A stretch of DNA of 64,000 nucleotides from Pseudomonadota bacterium (GCA_023442945.1 JAEZWW010000103.1:23196-87195); one strand, 5' to 3'. Shown: positions 54,892 through 63,786, counted from the stretch's first letter. The notes: generated by a model not told the origin, from the sequence alone. Made by a program: numbers and translations.

Positions 54892-56109
54892 TTACGCCAA
54901 CACCTCGCGCAGACGGGCCACCGCGGCTTCAAGCTGCGGCATGGCATTGGCAGTGGAAAAGCGGATGTACCGCGCCGTGTCGGCATGGCCGAAGTCGCGC
55001 CCCGGCGTCACCGCCAGATGCGCGCGCTTCATCAGCTCAAACGCGAATTCCCAGCTGCCTGCTGTCTGCATGCCGCTATTGTATTCGGAGCGAGAGGTGA
55101 ACAGTTTGTCACATGCTCGGCTGCAATCGGCCCAGGCGTAGAAGGCGCCGTCGGGCGTCACCGGCACGTCCAGGCCCAGCTCGCGCAGCGCCGGCACGAA
55201 CCAGTCGCGCCGGGCCTTGAATTCGGCGCGGCGGCGCTCGTACTCGGCCAGGCTGTCGGGCTCGAAGCAGGCCAGCGCGGCGTACTGCGACACCGTGCTG
55301 GCGCAGATGAACAGGTGCTGCGCGATCTGCTCCACCACATCCACCAACGCATCTGGCACCACCAGCCAGCCCAGGCGCCAGCCGGTCATGTTGAAGTACT
55401 TGCTGAAGCTGTTGATGCTGATGATGTCGTCGGACAGACCCAGGGCGCTGTGGCTGTAGGTGTCTTCGTAGGACAGGCCCAGGTAGATCTCGTCGACCAG
55501 GGTGACGCCACCGCGTTCGGCCACCACGCCGTGGATGCGGCGCAGCTCATCGGGGTGAATCGAAGTACCGGTCGGGTTGGATGGCGAGGCCAGCATCACG
55601 CCCCGCGTGCGGGCGCCCCAGGCGTCGGCGACCTTGTCGGCGCTGAGCTGGAAGCGCTCCGCCGCCGTGGCCGGCAGCAGCACGGCCCGGCCTTCGGCGG
55701 CGCTGACGAACTGCCGGTTGCAGGGGTAGCTCGGGTCCGGCATCAGGATCTCGTCGCCTGCGTCGATCAGCGCGAGGCAGGCGAGTTGCAGGGCCGCAGA
55801 CGCGCCTGCTGTGACCACGATGCGGCGTGCCGGCACCTGCAGGCCAAAGCGCTGGGCGTACCAGTCGCTGATGCGTTCGCGCAGCGCGGGCAGGCCCGTG
55901 GCCTGCGTGTACTGGGTGCGGCCATCGCGGATGGCGCGCTCGGCCGCTTCGCGCACCAGGGGCGGGGCGGTGAAGTCGGGCTCGCCGATGTTCAGGTAGA
56001 TCATGGGCCGGCTTGTGCCGGCGGCTTCGCGCGCGATGGCGGCGGCCGACTTGGCCATCTCCATCACGTAAAACGGTTCGATGCGCTGGGCGCGCTGGGA
56101 AATTCTCAT
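54892..56109 (-). CDS. Class I/II pyridoxal-phosphate aminotransferase
   Basis: A 405-residue fold-type I aminotransferase. The pyridoxal-phosphate lysine lies in SFSKYFNMTGWRLGW, and the cofactor and substrate residues are in SPSNPTGT, VDEIYLGLSY and YIRFSTAN (Arg). It resembles the aspartate/alanine/aromatic aminotransferase-like enzymes that sit beside ybgC-tol in this family. An extra stretch, SRSEYNSGMQTAG (near residues 338-351), separates ACDKLF from SWEFAFELM; it may derive from a degenerate repeat copy. No ribosome binding site is evident at 56109. The stop lies 13 bp before ybgC. Confidence 0.9.
   Translation of the reverse strand: MRISQRAQRIEPFYVMEMAKSAAAIAREAAGTSRPMIYLNIGEPDFTAPPLVREAAERAIRDGRTQYTQATGLPALRERISDWYAQRFGLQVPARRIVVTAGASAALQLACLALIDAGDEILMPDPSYPCNRQFVSAAEGRAVLLPATAAERFQLSADKVADAWGARTRGVMLASPSNPTGTSIHPDELRRIHGVVAERGGVTLVDEIYLGLSYEDTYSHSALGLSDDIISINSFSKYFNMTGWRLGWLVVPDALVDVVEQIAQHLFICASTVSQYAALACFEPDSLAEYERRRAEFKARRDWFVPALRELGLDVPVTPDGAFYAWADCSRACDKLFTSRSEYNSGMQTAGSWEFAFELMKRAHLAVTPGRDFGHADTARYIRFSTANAMPQLEAAVARLREVLA
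55053..55088 (-). repeat. Possible degenerate repeat copy inside the aminotransferase
   Basis: In the gene's direction the DNA reads ATACAATAGC, then GGCATGCAGACAGCAGG and CAGCTGG, which resembles the repeat's ACAATAGC/TGG/GCGCAG/TTGTAGGGCTGG order. The match is weak, and the assignment rests on its coinciding with an unusual in-frame protein insertion. Confidence 0.3.
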
Positions 56110-56143
56110 ACCAAGATTAGAGCACCGACAGGCGCTGGGGCGT

Positions 56144-57997
56144 TCAGGGCCGGCGCTCCAACACCAGTTCGGTCTGGCCGGCGGGCAGGTCCACCACCCA
56201 GCCGTGCGGCGCGCTTTGACCGCTGCGTGCAGGCGCTTGCCACCCCTCGGGCAATTGCAGGGCCAGGCCACGAACGGCTTGGGGCGTGTTCAGGCGCAAA
56301 CGCGGCGCCTGCGTGGCATCGCCAGGGGCGACGTCGATCTGGACGCCATCGCGCGCCTGCCACCAGGCGCCGAACTCTCCCAGCGTGCCGAACCAGGCGC
56401 CGCGCTGGCGCATGGCGCTGACGAAGGCTTCCTGGAAGCGCAGCTTGTCGTCCAGCACGTTGGGGTGGATCAGCACCACGCACAGGCCGCCGTAGCGCGC
56501 CAGCCGGTCGGCCACCTGGATCGCTTGCGGCAAAAGCGCCGTGTCCATGGGGCGCACCCGCTCGTCCTCCAGCGTGATCGGAAACTCGAACACCGGCACG
56601 GGCGTGCGCCCTTTGCGCTGGTGGCTCAGCTGGAACGGCAGGTGGCTGAGCGCCATGCCGGACGACAGGGACGAGCTGAACCGGTAGCCGGTCGCCTGCA
56701 GGGCCTCCGGCAGCGACGGGGGGTACGCCAGATGGCCGGGCCGAAAGCTGTCAATGGGCTTGCCCCCCGAGGCTTTCTCCAGCAGGAACCGGCTGACGCG
56801 CAGCTCGCCCAACACCGTCGCGCCGCGCGTTTTTTCCTTCGACAGCACATAGGGCGCATACTCGGGATACGTTTCAGCCCCGGTGCCCACCGGCACCGTG
56901 GCGAAGACGGGTGTGTGGGCCACCGAATGGCTGGCTAATTCGCCACCCAGCGCCTGCAACTCGCTCGCCAGGGCCAGGCCATTGGCGTCAAAGAAGCGTT
57001 CATCGCTCCAGTCCTTCACGTACTTGGTCTGCACGAAGAAGGTGGACCGCACCTGCTGGCGGGCTTCGCTGCGGGCGTAGTCGAGCGCGTGGCGCATCGA
57101 GCCGCTGAAGTCGACGTCGTGCGACAAGACCACCGACAGGGGGCGCCCTTGCGGCACCGTGGCCAGCGTCACGGCAGCCGGTTGCCCTTCCCGGTAAACG
57201 GCTTTCACCCAGCGCAGCAGCACGTCGACCGCAGGCTCGTAGCTGTTGATGTACTCGTGCCAAAGTGCGCGGCGGCCTTGCTGCGCGCCCGCGATGAAGG
57301 CGCCCAGATCAAAGGCGAGCGTGTAAGCCCGGCCTTGGCCGAAGCGATGTTCCAGCCAGGCCGGGCTGGCGTCGTCAAACGTGGCCAGCACGCGCGCCTC
57401 GGGGCCGGCCTGCAGGGCGACGCTTCGCAGGGGCGTTTGCACGCTGCCCAGCCGGATCTCGCGCTCCTGTGGCGCGTCCAAGCCCCAGCGTTGGGCGCTG
57501 TCCGCGTTCAGCCGCAAGACTTGCCGTTCCGCGTCTTCCTGAACCGACGACAGCCCGAAGACGTCCGCCAGACCCGCGCCCAGCACCTCAAACCCGACCA
57601 GCGTCCCGCCCGCCTGCACATGCTGGCGCAGCGCGACCGAAGCAGCGGCCGAGACCGTGCGGCCCGAAACGCGCGGGTAGGCAAGCACCACGGCGTGCTG
57701 CGTGGCGCGCGCGGCGTCGCTGGTGACGACCAGCGGTACGCCGATGCTGCGCAGGCCGAACGCCAGGCTGAGCCAATCGCTGTCGGGGTCGGTGACCCAG
57801 AGCGCCAAGGCCGACCGGCCGCCGGTCGCTGGGAAACCATCGGGTGATGCAGTAGGCGGTGGTGCAGCCAAGGGCGTGGCGCCCGCCGGCCCTGCGATGC
57901 CCGGTATGCGCACCACCGGATCGATCAGGCGCGACACCCCCAGACCGGCGAGGAGCAGGGCGACAACGGCCAGCAGGCCGATCAGCGCCCGGCGCAT
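56144..57997 (-). CDS. Polysaccharide deacetylase-like membrane/secreted protein
   Basis: A 617-residue protein with an N-terminal membrane anchor or signal (MRRALIGLLAVVALLLAGLG). Residues about 60-270 look like a Rossmann-like, glutamine-amidotransferase-type sensor fold. Residues about 285-530 carry a NodB-type deacetylase domain: LSHDVDFSGS (catalytic/metal Asp), LASHSVAH (metal His pair) and SFRPGHLAYP. A beta-rich C-terminal tail follows. It should act on an envelope or secreted polysaccharide. It starts 5 bp after the nusB stop codon, so it belongs to the ribB-ribH-nusB transcript. Confidence 0.85.
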   Translation of the reverse strand: MRRALIGLLAVVALLLAGLGVSRLIDPVVRIPGIAGPAGATPLAAPPPTASPDGFPATGGRSALALWVTDPDSDWLSLAFGLRSIGVPLVVTSDAARATQHAVVLAYPRVSGRTVSAAASVALRQHVQAGGTLVGFEVLGAGLADVFGLSSVQEDAERQVLRLNADSAQRWGLDAPQEREIRLGSVQTPLRSVALQAGPEARVLATFDDASPAWLEHRFGQGRAYTLAFDLGAFIAGAQQGRRALWHEYINSYEPAVDVLLRWVKAVYREGQPAAVTLATVPQGRPLSVVLSHDVDFSGSMRHALDYARSEARQQVRSTFFVQTKYVKDWSDERFFDANGLALASELQALGGELASHSVAHTPVFATVPVGTGAETYPEYAPYVLSKEKTRGATVLGELRVSRFLLEKASGGKPIDSFRPGHLAYPPSLPEALQATGYRFSSSLSSGMALSHLPFQLSHQRKGRTPVPVFEFPITLEDERVRPMDTALLPQAIQVADRLARYGGLCVVLIHPNVLDDKLRFQEAFVSAMRQRGAWFGTLGEFGAWWQARDGVQIDVAPGDATQAPRLRLNTPQAVRGLALQLPEGWQAPARSGQSAPHGWVVDLPAGQTELVLERRP

Positions 57998-58002
57998 GGG
58001 TC

Positions 58003-58530
58003 TCAGCCGTTCGAGCGCGGCTGAGCAGCGGGCGCGCGGTCGGCCGCCACCTCGGCCGGGCGCAGCTGCGGCGCGATGCCATTCAGCACCGCATTCACGT
58101 ACTTGTGGCCGTCGGTGCCGCCAAAGTCCTTGGCCAGCTCGATGCACTCGTTCAGCACGACGCGCCAGGGCACGTCGGGGCAGCGCAGGAATTCGTAGGC
58201 GCCGATCCACATGCAGCCGTGCTCGATCGGCGAGATCTGGCCCAGCTCACGGTCGAGCTTGGGCACGATCAGCGCGTCCAGGTCGTCTTTCAGTTCGATG
58301 CAGCCGCGCAGCAGCGCGTCGTAGTGCACCGCGTCGGCTTTGTTGAAGCCCTGCAGCTCGCGCGTGAAGGCGTCGATGACGGCCACGTCGTTCGCGCCGA
58401 CAAAGTGCTGGTACAGGCCTTGCAGCGCGAATTCGCGTGCGCGCGACCGGGCCGACTTGGCCGAAGACTTGCGCGTGCCATTGGCGGGCAGGGTCGGGCG
58501 CGGCGCGCGGGGGGCGGGTGCGGTGCTCAT
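58003..58530 (-). CDS. nusB: Transcription antitermination factor NusB
   Basis: A 175-residue all-helical protein that binds boxA RNA with NusE during rRNA antitermination. The core is SRAREFALQGLYQHFVG ... ISPIEHGCMWIGAYEF ... RVVLNECIELAKDFGGTDGHKYVNAVLNG. N- and C-terminal disordered extensions are longer than in E. coli (139 residues). Its start overlaps the ribH stop as ATGA. Confidence 0.95.
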   Translation of the reverse strand: MSTAPAPRAPRPTLPANGTRKSSAKSARSRAREFALQGLYQHFVGANDVAVIDAFTRELQGFNKADAVHYDALLRGCIELKDDLDALIVPKLDRELGQISPIEHGCMWIGAYEFLRCPDVPWRVVLNECIELAKDFGGTDGHKYVNAVLNGIAPQLRPAEVAADRAPAAQPRSNG

Positions 58531-58997
58531 GCCAGGCGTTCCTTCAGCAGGGCCATTTCGACCGCCACGCGCGCGGCGTCGCGGCCTTTTTCGACTTGGC
58601 GGACCACGGCCTGGGGCATGTTCTCGGTGGTCAGAATCGCGTTGGCGATCGGCACCGCGTTGTCCAGTGACACGCGGGTGACGCCGGCGCCGGATTCGTT
58701 GGCCACCAGCTCGAAGTGGTAGGTCTCGCCGCGGATGATGCAGCCCAGCGCGACCAGCGCGTCGAAACGCCGATCGCTGTTGCGCGCCATGGCCTGCAGC
58801 GCCAGCGGCACTTCCAGCGCGCCCGGCACGGTGACGTGCACGACGTGTTCGGGCGGCACGCCCAGGGCCGCGAGTTCAGCCAAACAGGCGTCGCGCAGCG
58901 CGTTGGTCACGCCTTCGTTGAAGCGCGCCTGCACCACGCCGATGCGCAGGTGGCGGCCATCGAGGCCGGGGGTTTGTCCTTTGTCAGCGCCAAGCAT
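58527..58997 (-). CDS. ribH: 6,7-Dimethyl-8-ribityllumazine synthase
   Basis: A 156-residue enzyme that joins dihydroxybutanone phosphate to the pyrimidine in riboflavin synthesis. The motifs are VVQARFNEGVTNALRDA, VTVPGALEVPLALQA, and LGCIIRGETYHFELVANES with the catalytic His. It follows ribB by 18 bp and overlaps nusB. Confidence 0.97.
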   Translation of the reverse strand: MLGADKGQTPGLDGRHLRIGVVQARFNEGVTNALRDACLAELAALGVPPEHVVHVTVPGALEVPLALQAMARNSDRRFDALVALGCIIRGETYHFELVANESGAGVTRVSLDNAVPIANAILTTENMPQAVVRQVEKGRDAARVAVEMALLKERLA

Positions 58998-59015
58998 GGC
59001 GGTCCTTTGCTCTGT

Positions 59016-60155
59016 TCAGTCTTTGGTGATGTGGCCGGCCACTTCCATGCCGTAGCCACCGGCCAGGCTGGGCAGGCGGCGCGGCGTGCCCAGCAGCAGC
59101 ATGCGGTGCACGCCGCAGTCGCGCAGGATTTGCGCGCCGATGCCGTAGCTGCGCAGGTCCATGCGGCCGCGTTCGGGCGCGTGGGACGAGCGGGCCGTGC
59201 CCTGGAATTGCGCCAGCAGCTGGTCGGCCGTTTCGCCGCAGTTCAGCAGCACGACCACGCCGCGGCCTTCCTGCTGGATGCGCTGCAGCGCGGCGTCCAG
59301 GCTCCAGGAATGCATGTCGCGGTCGAGTTCCAGCGCGTCCAGCACCGACAGCGGCTCGTGCACGCGCACCGGCACCGCGTCCTGCGGCTGCCAGTGGCCC
59401 AGCACGAGGGCCAAGTGCAGGCTGCCGCTGGGCTGGTCGCGGTAGGCGTGGGCGACGAATTCGCCGTGCGCGGTGCGGATCGGCCGGGTGGCGACTTTCT
59501 CGACCAGCGATTCGGTGCGGCTGCGGTATTCGATCAGGTCGGCAATGGTGCCGATCTTCAGGCCGTGCTCGGCGGCAAACACCTGCAAGTCGGGCAGACG
59601 TGCCATGGTGCCGTCGTCTTTCATGATCTCGCAGATCACGGCGGCGGGCTCGCAGCCGGCCATGGCGGCCAGGTCGCAGCCGGCTTCGGTGTGGCCGGCG
59701 CGCATCAGCACGCCACCGTCGACCGCCTGCAGCGGGAAGATGTGGCCGGGTTGCACCAGGTCGGTGGGTTGGGCGTTGGCGGCGACGGCGGCCTGCACGG
59801 TGCGGGCGCGGTCGGCGGCGCTGATGCCGGTAGTCACGCCTTCGGCCGCTTCGATCGACACGGTGAAGGCGGTGCCCATCTTGGTGCCGTTGCGCGCCAC
59901 CATGGGCGGCAGGTTCAGGCGTTCGCAGCGCTCGCGCGATAGGGTCAGACAGATCAGGCCGCGGCCGAAGCGCGCCATGAAGTTGATGGCCTCGGGCGTG
60001 ACGTGGTCGGCGGCCAGGATCAGGTCGCCTTCGTTTTCGCGGTCTTCCTCGTCCACCAGGATGACCATGCGGCCGGCGCGCAGCTCGGCAACGATGTCTT
60101 CCACGGGCGAAATGCCGGCAGCAGCGGATTCAGCGGGGGCAAGCGGGGAGTTCAT
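59016..60155 (-). CDS. ribB: 3,4-Dihydroxy-2-butanone 4-phosphate synthase with degenerate GTP cyclohydrolase II-like domain
   Basis: A 379-residue RibBA-type fusion. The N-terminal RibB domain (about 15-215) is intact: VDEEDRENEGDLILAADH, and HTEAGCDLAAMAG with the catalytic residues. The C-terminal domain (about 225-375) keeps the GTP cyclohydrolase II fold (SLHLALVLGHW, LRSYGIGAQILRDCGV, LAGYG-like ending). However, the segment that should carry the three zinc cysteines (HSECLTG...RCDCG) reads HEPLSVLDALELD without cysteine. It is therefore likely to make only dihydroxybutanone phosphate, with a separate ribA elsewhere. The start at 60155 gives MNSPLAPAES. It leads ribH-nusB. Confidence 0.93.
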   Translation of the reverse strand: MNSPLAPAESAAAGISPVEDIVAELRAGRMVILVDEEDRENEGDLILAADHVTPEAINFMARFGRGLICLTLSRERCERLNLPPMVARNGTKMGTAFTVSIEAAEGVTTGISAADRARTVQAAVAANAQPTDLVQPGHIFPLQAVDGGVLMRAGHTEAGCDLAAMAGCEPAAVICEIMKDDGTMARLPDLQVFAAEHGLKIGTIADLIEYRSRTESLVEKVATRPIRTAHGEFVAHAYRDQPSGSLHLALVLGHWQPQDAVPVRVHEPLSVLDALELDRDMHSWSLDAALQRIQQEGRGVVVLLNCGETADQLLAQFQGTARSSHAPERGRMDLRSYGIGAQILRDCGVHRMLLLGTPRRLPSLAGGYGMEVAGHITKD

Positions 60156-60469
60156 GGCGGTGTTCAGCAGGCGGGGCGCCGGGGTGGGGCGCGGTGCGCG
60201 GCGGCCAGTGCTGCGCGCAGAGGGCGCGCGCACCGGCAGGCGAATCCGCCATTATCCGCCTTTGACCCGGCCCAGCGTCCTGGCGCGCGACTACCGCGCC
60301 TGGTCGTGAAGGCTTTGAAACTACTAAAAGCATAGCTGTCCACGCAGATGGTTGTAGGGCCAGAGCCCTATTTTTATGTCAATCCAGCAGGGTGGGCGTC
60401 GCTTTCCCGCTGGCCGACGGGGGCGCCGCGGGCGCGGCAAGGGATACTTGGCGCCCTGCCGTTCACGCC
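60156..60469. other. Divergent region between ribB and the AEC transporter
   Basis: About 315 bp with a repeat copy at 60318-60378. I looked for an FMN riboswitch, which often precedes ribB in proteobacteria, and did not see its conserved core. Confidence 0.5.
60318..60378 (+). repeat. Interspersed repeat, copy 16
   Basis: AACTACTAAAAGCATAGCTG, TCCACGCAGATGGTTGTAGGG, CCAGAGCCCTATTTTTAT. Confidence 0.85.
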
Positions 60470-61426
60470 ATGACACTCGACCACCCCGTCATCTCCTCCC
60501 TGCTGCCCGTGGTGCTCTTGATCGCCATCGGCTTTGCCGCCGGGCGCCTGAAGCTGATCCGCGGCGAGGCGGTGCGCGACCTGTCCAACCTGGTGTTCCT
60601 GGTGCTGGTGCAGGCGCTGCTGTTTCGCACCATGGCCACGGCGCACCTGGAGCGGCTGGATCTGCGCTCGGTCGCGCTGTACTACATCGTGGCCGGGGCG
60701 ATGTTCTTCGTGCTGCTGTTCATCCAGGGCCTGAACAGCCGCTCGGCCGTCATCGCGCTGGCGGCGATCTTCAGCAACACGCTGATGATCGGCGTGCCGC
60801 TGGTGCAATTGGCTTACGGGCAGGGCGGTCTGGTCAACCTGTTTACGCTGATCTCGATGCACGCCCTGGTGCTGCTGACGCTGGCGACCATCGTGATCGA
60901 GCTGCTGGTGGCCCGCGAACAGGTGGCCAGCGGCCAGGCGCCGCAGCGCCACCTGCTGGCCACGGTGGGCCTGGCGGTCAAGAACGCCATCCTGCACCCG
61001 GTGCCGCTGCCGATCATCGCGGGCTTTCTGTATTCGCTGACGGGCCTGGGCCTGCACCCGGTGATCGAGCGCCCGCTGAAGCTGCTGGGCGACGCCTTCG
61101 GCCCGGTCGCACTGGTGTTGGTCGGCGTGACGCTGGCGCAGACGGCGATCGGCAGCCACTTGCGCGGCGCGCTGCGCGTGTCGGTGCTGAAGTGTGTGGT
61201 CCACCCGATGCTGATGGCGCTGGCGGGCTGGGCGCTGGGCCTGTCGGGGCTGGCCTTGTCCGTGATGGTGGTGGCGGCCGCGCTGCCGGTGGGGGCCAAC
61301 GTGTTCCTGTTCTCGCAGCGCTACCACAAGGCCGAGGAACTGGTGACCGCCTCGGTGGCCGTGTCGACCGCGATGGCGGTGGTGACCATCTCGATCACCA
61401 TGGCGCTGCTGGCGCGCTGGAACTGA
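60470..61426 (+). CDS. AEC-family (auxin efflux carrier-like) transporter
   Basis: A 318-residue inner-membrane protein with about ten helices in two repeats. The family pattern is seen as GFAAGRLKLIRGEAVRDLSNLVF near the N terminus and AALPVGANVFLFSQRYHKAEE near residue 265. Bacterial members carry malate, malonate or other small organic acids; the substrate is unknown. The start at 60470 is the best family fit, although its ribosome binding site is poor. Confidence 0.92.
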   Translation: MTLDHPVISSLLPVVLLIAIGFAAGRLKLIRGEAVRDLSNLVFLVLVQALLFRTMATAHLERLDLRSVALYYIVAGAMFFVLLFIQGLNSRSAVIALAAIFSNTLMIGVPLVQLAYGQGGLVNLFTLISMHALVLLTLATIVIELLVAREQVASGQAPQRHLLATVGLAVKNAILHPVPLPIIAGFLYSLTGLGLHPVIERPLKLLGDAFGPVALVLVGVTLAQTAIGSHLRGALRVSVLKCVVHPMLMALAGWALGLSGLALSVMVVAAALPVGANVFLFSQRYHKAEELVTASVAVSTAMAVVTISITMALLARWN

Positions 61427-61461
61427 GGCGCAGCAACCGACGGCGCGCCGCCGCTGCCGGC

Positions 61462-62343
61462 TCAGGCTTCCGGCGCCTTGGTCATCTCGTCGATCAGGCC
61501 CCAGTTCCACCAGGCCCAGGGCCGTTCACGCACGTCGCGCTCCAGCTGCTCGATCACCTGATCGACGGCGCGCCCGGGCTCGCCGTCCAGCTCGCGGATG
61601 CGGATGCGGACATGGCCATCGGGCTCGGTGAACGAGGTCACGTGCAGCAGCGCCGCCTGCGTGTGGGCGGCTATGCGCTCGATGCCGGTCGCGAGGTACA
61701 GCGTCTTGCCCAGGAAAGGGTGGCCGCGCTTGTTCTTGGCTTCAGGGTGCCAGGCGTCGGCCAGGATGGTCCAGGTGTTGCCCTGGGCGAGGCTGTCGTA
61801 GATCTTCTTGACCGAGCGGTTGCGCTTGACGGAGGTGCCGCCGGTCATGGCGTCAAAGGTGCTGATCTTGCGGTGGAAGTACGCCTTTTCCAGCTCGGAC
61901 AGCTGGTTGTTCTCGTCGATCTCCATCGTCAGCGAGCTCACCGGAATGCCGGCCTGCGCCACGGCGATCGGGCCGGTGAGGATGCGGTCGAAGTGCGTCA
62001 GGATGATGATGGCGCCGCGCCCGGCTTTCAGGCCTTGCTGCAGGTGCTCGATGCCGTCGATCTTCAGCGGAATATCGCCGCCGCGCCCCACGCGGCGCAG
62101 GGCGATGGCGTCCATCAACTCAAACGCAACCAGATCGACGTGCTGGCGCGCCCAGGCTTGCAGCGTCGCCTCGCCCGCATCCGGAAAGTGCTGGCGGAAC
62201 AGGGCATGCACGGCGGCCTCGGTCGAGCGCGCTTCTTCGGCGTGGGTGCGGCGGTACAGCCAGGGCGCCAGGCGCCAGAGCCAGCGGCCGGGCAGCTTGC
62301 TGGCCAGTCGGTAAATGCGTTCTTGCTGCGGGGTGCGGATCAT
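61462..62343 (-). CDS. LpxL/HtrB-like lysophospholipid acyltransferase-superfamily protein
   Basis: A 293-residue protein of the lipid A acyltransferase-like type. The catalytic HxxxxxG/D-type motif is seen in IILTHFDRILTG (near 115), followed by a substrate-binding block (ILADAWHPEAKNKRGHPFLGK) and LYLATGIERIAAHTQA. The usual N-terminal membrane helix of LpxL is not obvious, so it may be a soluble or peripherally bound relative. It faces pdxH's 3' end across a repeat. Confidence 0.8.
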   Translation of the reverse strand: MIRTPQQERIYRLASKLPGRWLWRLAPWLYRRTHAEEARSTEAAVHALFRQHFPDAGEATLQAWARQHVDLVAFELMDAIALRRVGRGGDIPLKIDGIEHLQQGLKAGRGAIIILTHFDRILTGPIAVAQAGIPVSSLTMEIDENNQLSELEKAYFHRKISTFDAMTGGTSVKRNRSVKKIYDSLAQGNTWTILADAWHPEAKNKRGHPFLGKTLYLATGIERIAAHTQAALLHVTSFTEPDGHVRIRIRELDGEPGRAVDQVIEQLERDVRERPWAWWNWGLIDEMTKAPEA

Positions 62344-62359
62344 GAAAGCGAATCGCCAA

Positions 62360-62421
62360 TGCTATTTAAACAATAGCTGGTTGCGCAGTGTGTTGTAGGG
62401 CTGGCGACCGATTTATCTTCA
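62360..62421 (+). repeat. Interspersed repeat, copy 17, covering the pdxH stop codon
   Basis: TGCTATTTAAACAATAGCTG, GTTGCGCAGTGTGTTGTAGGG, CTGGCGACCGATTTATCTTC. The final bases include the TGA of pdxH on the opposite strand (62419-62421). Confidence 0.85.
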
Positions 62422-63054
62422 AGGTGCCAGCCGCTCACGCACCCAGGCGTCGCCCGTGCGCCGGTACTGCAGTCGGTCGTGCAAACGGCTTTTGCGGCCC
62501 TGCCAGAATTCCCAGCGGTCGGGCACCAGGCGGTAGCCGCCCCAGTGCGGCGGGCGCGGCGGGTTCAACAGGAATTTGGCGCCGACCTTGGCCGCTTCGG
62601 CCGCCAGCCAGGCGCGGCTGGGGATGACCTGGCTTTGCGGGCTGGCCCAGGCGCCCAGGCGGCTGTCCAGCGGGCGGCTGGCGTAATACGTGTCGCTCTC
62701 GGCGTCGCTGACCTTGTCCACGCGGCCTTCGATGCGCACCACGCGTTCCAGCTCGACCCAGTGGAACTGCAGCGCGGCGAACGGGTTGCCGGCCAGCTCC
62801 TGCCCCTTGCGGCCCTGGTAGTTGGTGAACCAGACGATGCCCTGCGCGTCGTAGCCCTTAATCAGCACGATGCGCGTGCTGGGCCGCAGGTCGCTGCCGA
62901 CCGTGGCCAGGGTCATGGCGTTGGGCTCAAGCACTTCGCTGTGACGGGCCTCTTCAAACCACTGGCCAAACTGGGCCATCGGGTCGGCGTGCGACGCGTC
63001 TTCGGACAGTTCGGCGCGCTCGTAGCTCTTGCGCAGGTGGGCGATGTCGGACAT
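62419..63054 (-). CDS. pdxH: Pyridoxamine/pyridoxine 5'-phosphate oxidase
   Basis: A 211-residue FMN-dependent oxidase making pyridoxal phosphate. The motifs are MTLATVGSDLRPSTRIVLIK (FMN binding), GIVWFTNYQGRKGQELAGNP, ERVVRIEGRVDKVSD, and the C-terminal WEFWQGRKSRLHDRL with VRERLAP at the end. The stop codon lies within a repeat copy, but the C terminus is the conserved one, so no residues appear to have been lost. Confidence 0.97.
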   Translation of the reverse strand: MSDIAHLRKSYERAELSEDASHADPMAQFGQWFEEARHSEVLEPNAMTLATVGSDLRPSTRIVLIKGYDAQGIVWFTNYQGRKGQELAGNPFAALQFHWVELERVVRIEGRVDKVSDAESDTYYASRPLDSRLGAWASPQSQVIPSRAWLAAEAAKVGAKFLLNPPRPPHWGGYRLVPDRWEFWQGRKSRLHDRLQYRRTGDAWVRERLAP

Positions 63055-63097
63055 GCGCGGCAGTATAGGCAGGGTGGTGCGGCGGGGCGGGCCGCGC

Positions 63098-63742
63098 TCA
63101 GCGCGCGTCGTCGGCTTCGGCGTGGCGCAGCAGCGCGTCCAGGCGCCGATCGGTCACGCCGTGTGAGCGCAGGCTGCCCTGCGTCTGACGCGCGTAGTCC
63201 AGCGTCGTGCCGTAGCGGCCCGTGGCGTGGCGGAAGATGTGGCGGTACTGCTCGGCCGTCAGCTCGCCGGTGTGCGAGGGGCTGCGGCGCGACAGCGTGA
63301 AGGCCAGCGCCGGCACCGTGCCGTGCGGCGTGGCGCAGGGCAGCCAGCGCGGGTCGTACACGCCGCTGGGCATTTCGCGCGCCCACAGACTGTCGAACAC
63401 CGCTTCGGCCGTTTCACGCGGGATGCGGAACACCACGCCTTGGCAGCTGCCACCGGGCAGCAGCGCAAACACCAGGCCGGGCACCTCGGGCGTGCCGCGG
63501 TTGACGCGGCTCCACATCGCCAGCGCGCGGTGCCAGCCGTGCACGCGCGTGGCGTGGCGTTCGGCAAAGTCGAAGTCGGGGCGCCAGATCAGCGAGGCGT
63601 AGCCAAACACCCACAAATCGGGCTGCGGACCGGCGACGGCGTGCCACTGCCGGCGCGCGGCGGCCAGCATGTCCAGCGGGTCGCGACCGGGCTGGCGCAG
63701 GTGGGCGTACGGCGCGTAAGCGGCGGTGTCATCGGGGGGCAT
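63098..63742 (-). CDS. Gamma-glutamylcyclotransferase (ChaC-like)
   Basis: A 214-residue protein with the signature LWVFGYASLIWRPDFDF (near 43-58) and the catalytic glutamate in LWAREMPSGVYDP. The fold and length fit ChaC-type glutathione-specific gamma-glutamyl cyclotransferases, which release 5-oxoproline from glutathione. It lies 43 bp upstream of pdxH on the same strand. Confidence 0.92.
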   Translation of the reverse strand: MPPDDTAAYAPYAHLRQPGRDPLDMLAAARRQWHAVAGPQPDLWVFGYASLIWRPDFDFAERHATRVHGWHRALAMWSRVNRGTPEVPGLVFALLPGGSCQGVVFRIPRETAEAVFDSLWAREMPSGVYDPRWLPCATPHGTVPALAFTLSRRSPSHTGELTAEQYRHIFRHATGRYGTTLDYARQTQGSLRSHGVTDRRLDALLRHAEADDAR

Positions 63743-63786
63743 GGTCAGACTTTATACAATCGCCCCAACTTTTCTGGAGCGACTGC

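Noticed and set aside
60156..60469. FMN riboswitch in front of ribB
   Set aside because: The conserved purine-rich and GGTGG-type core elements were not found; the region instead carries an interspersed repeat.
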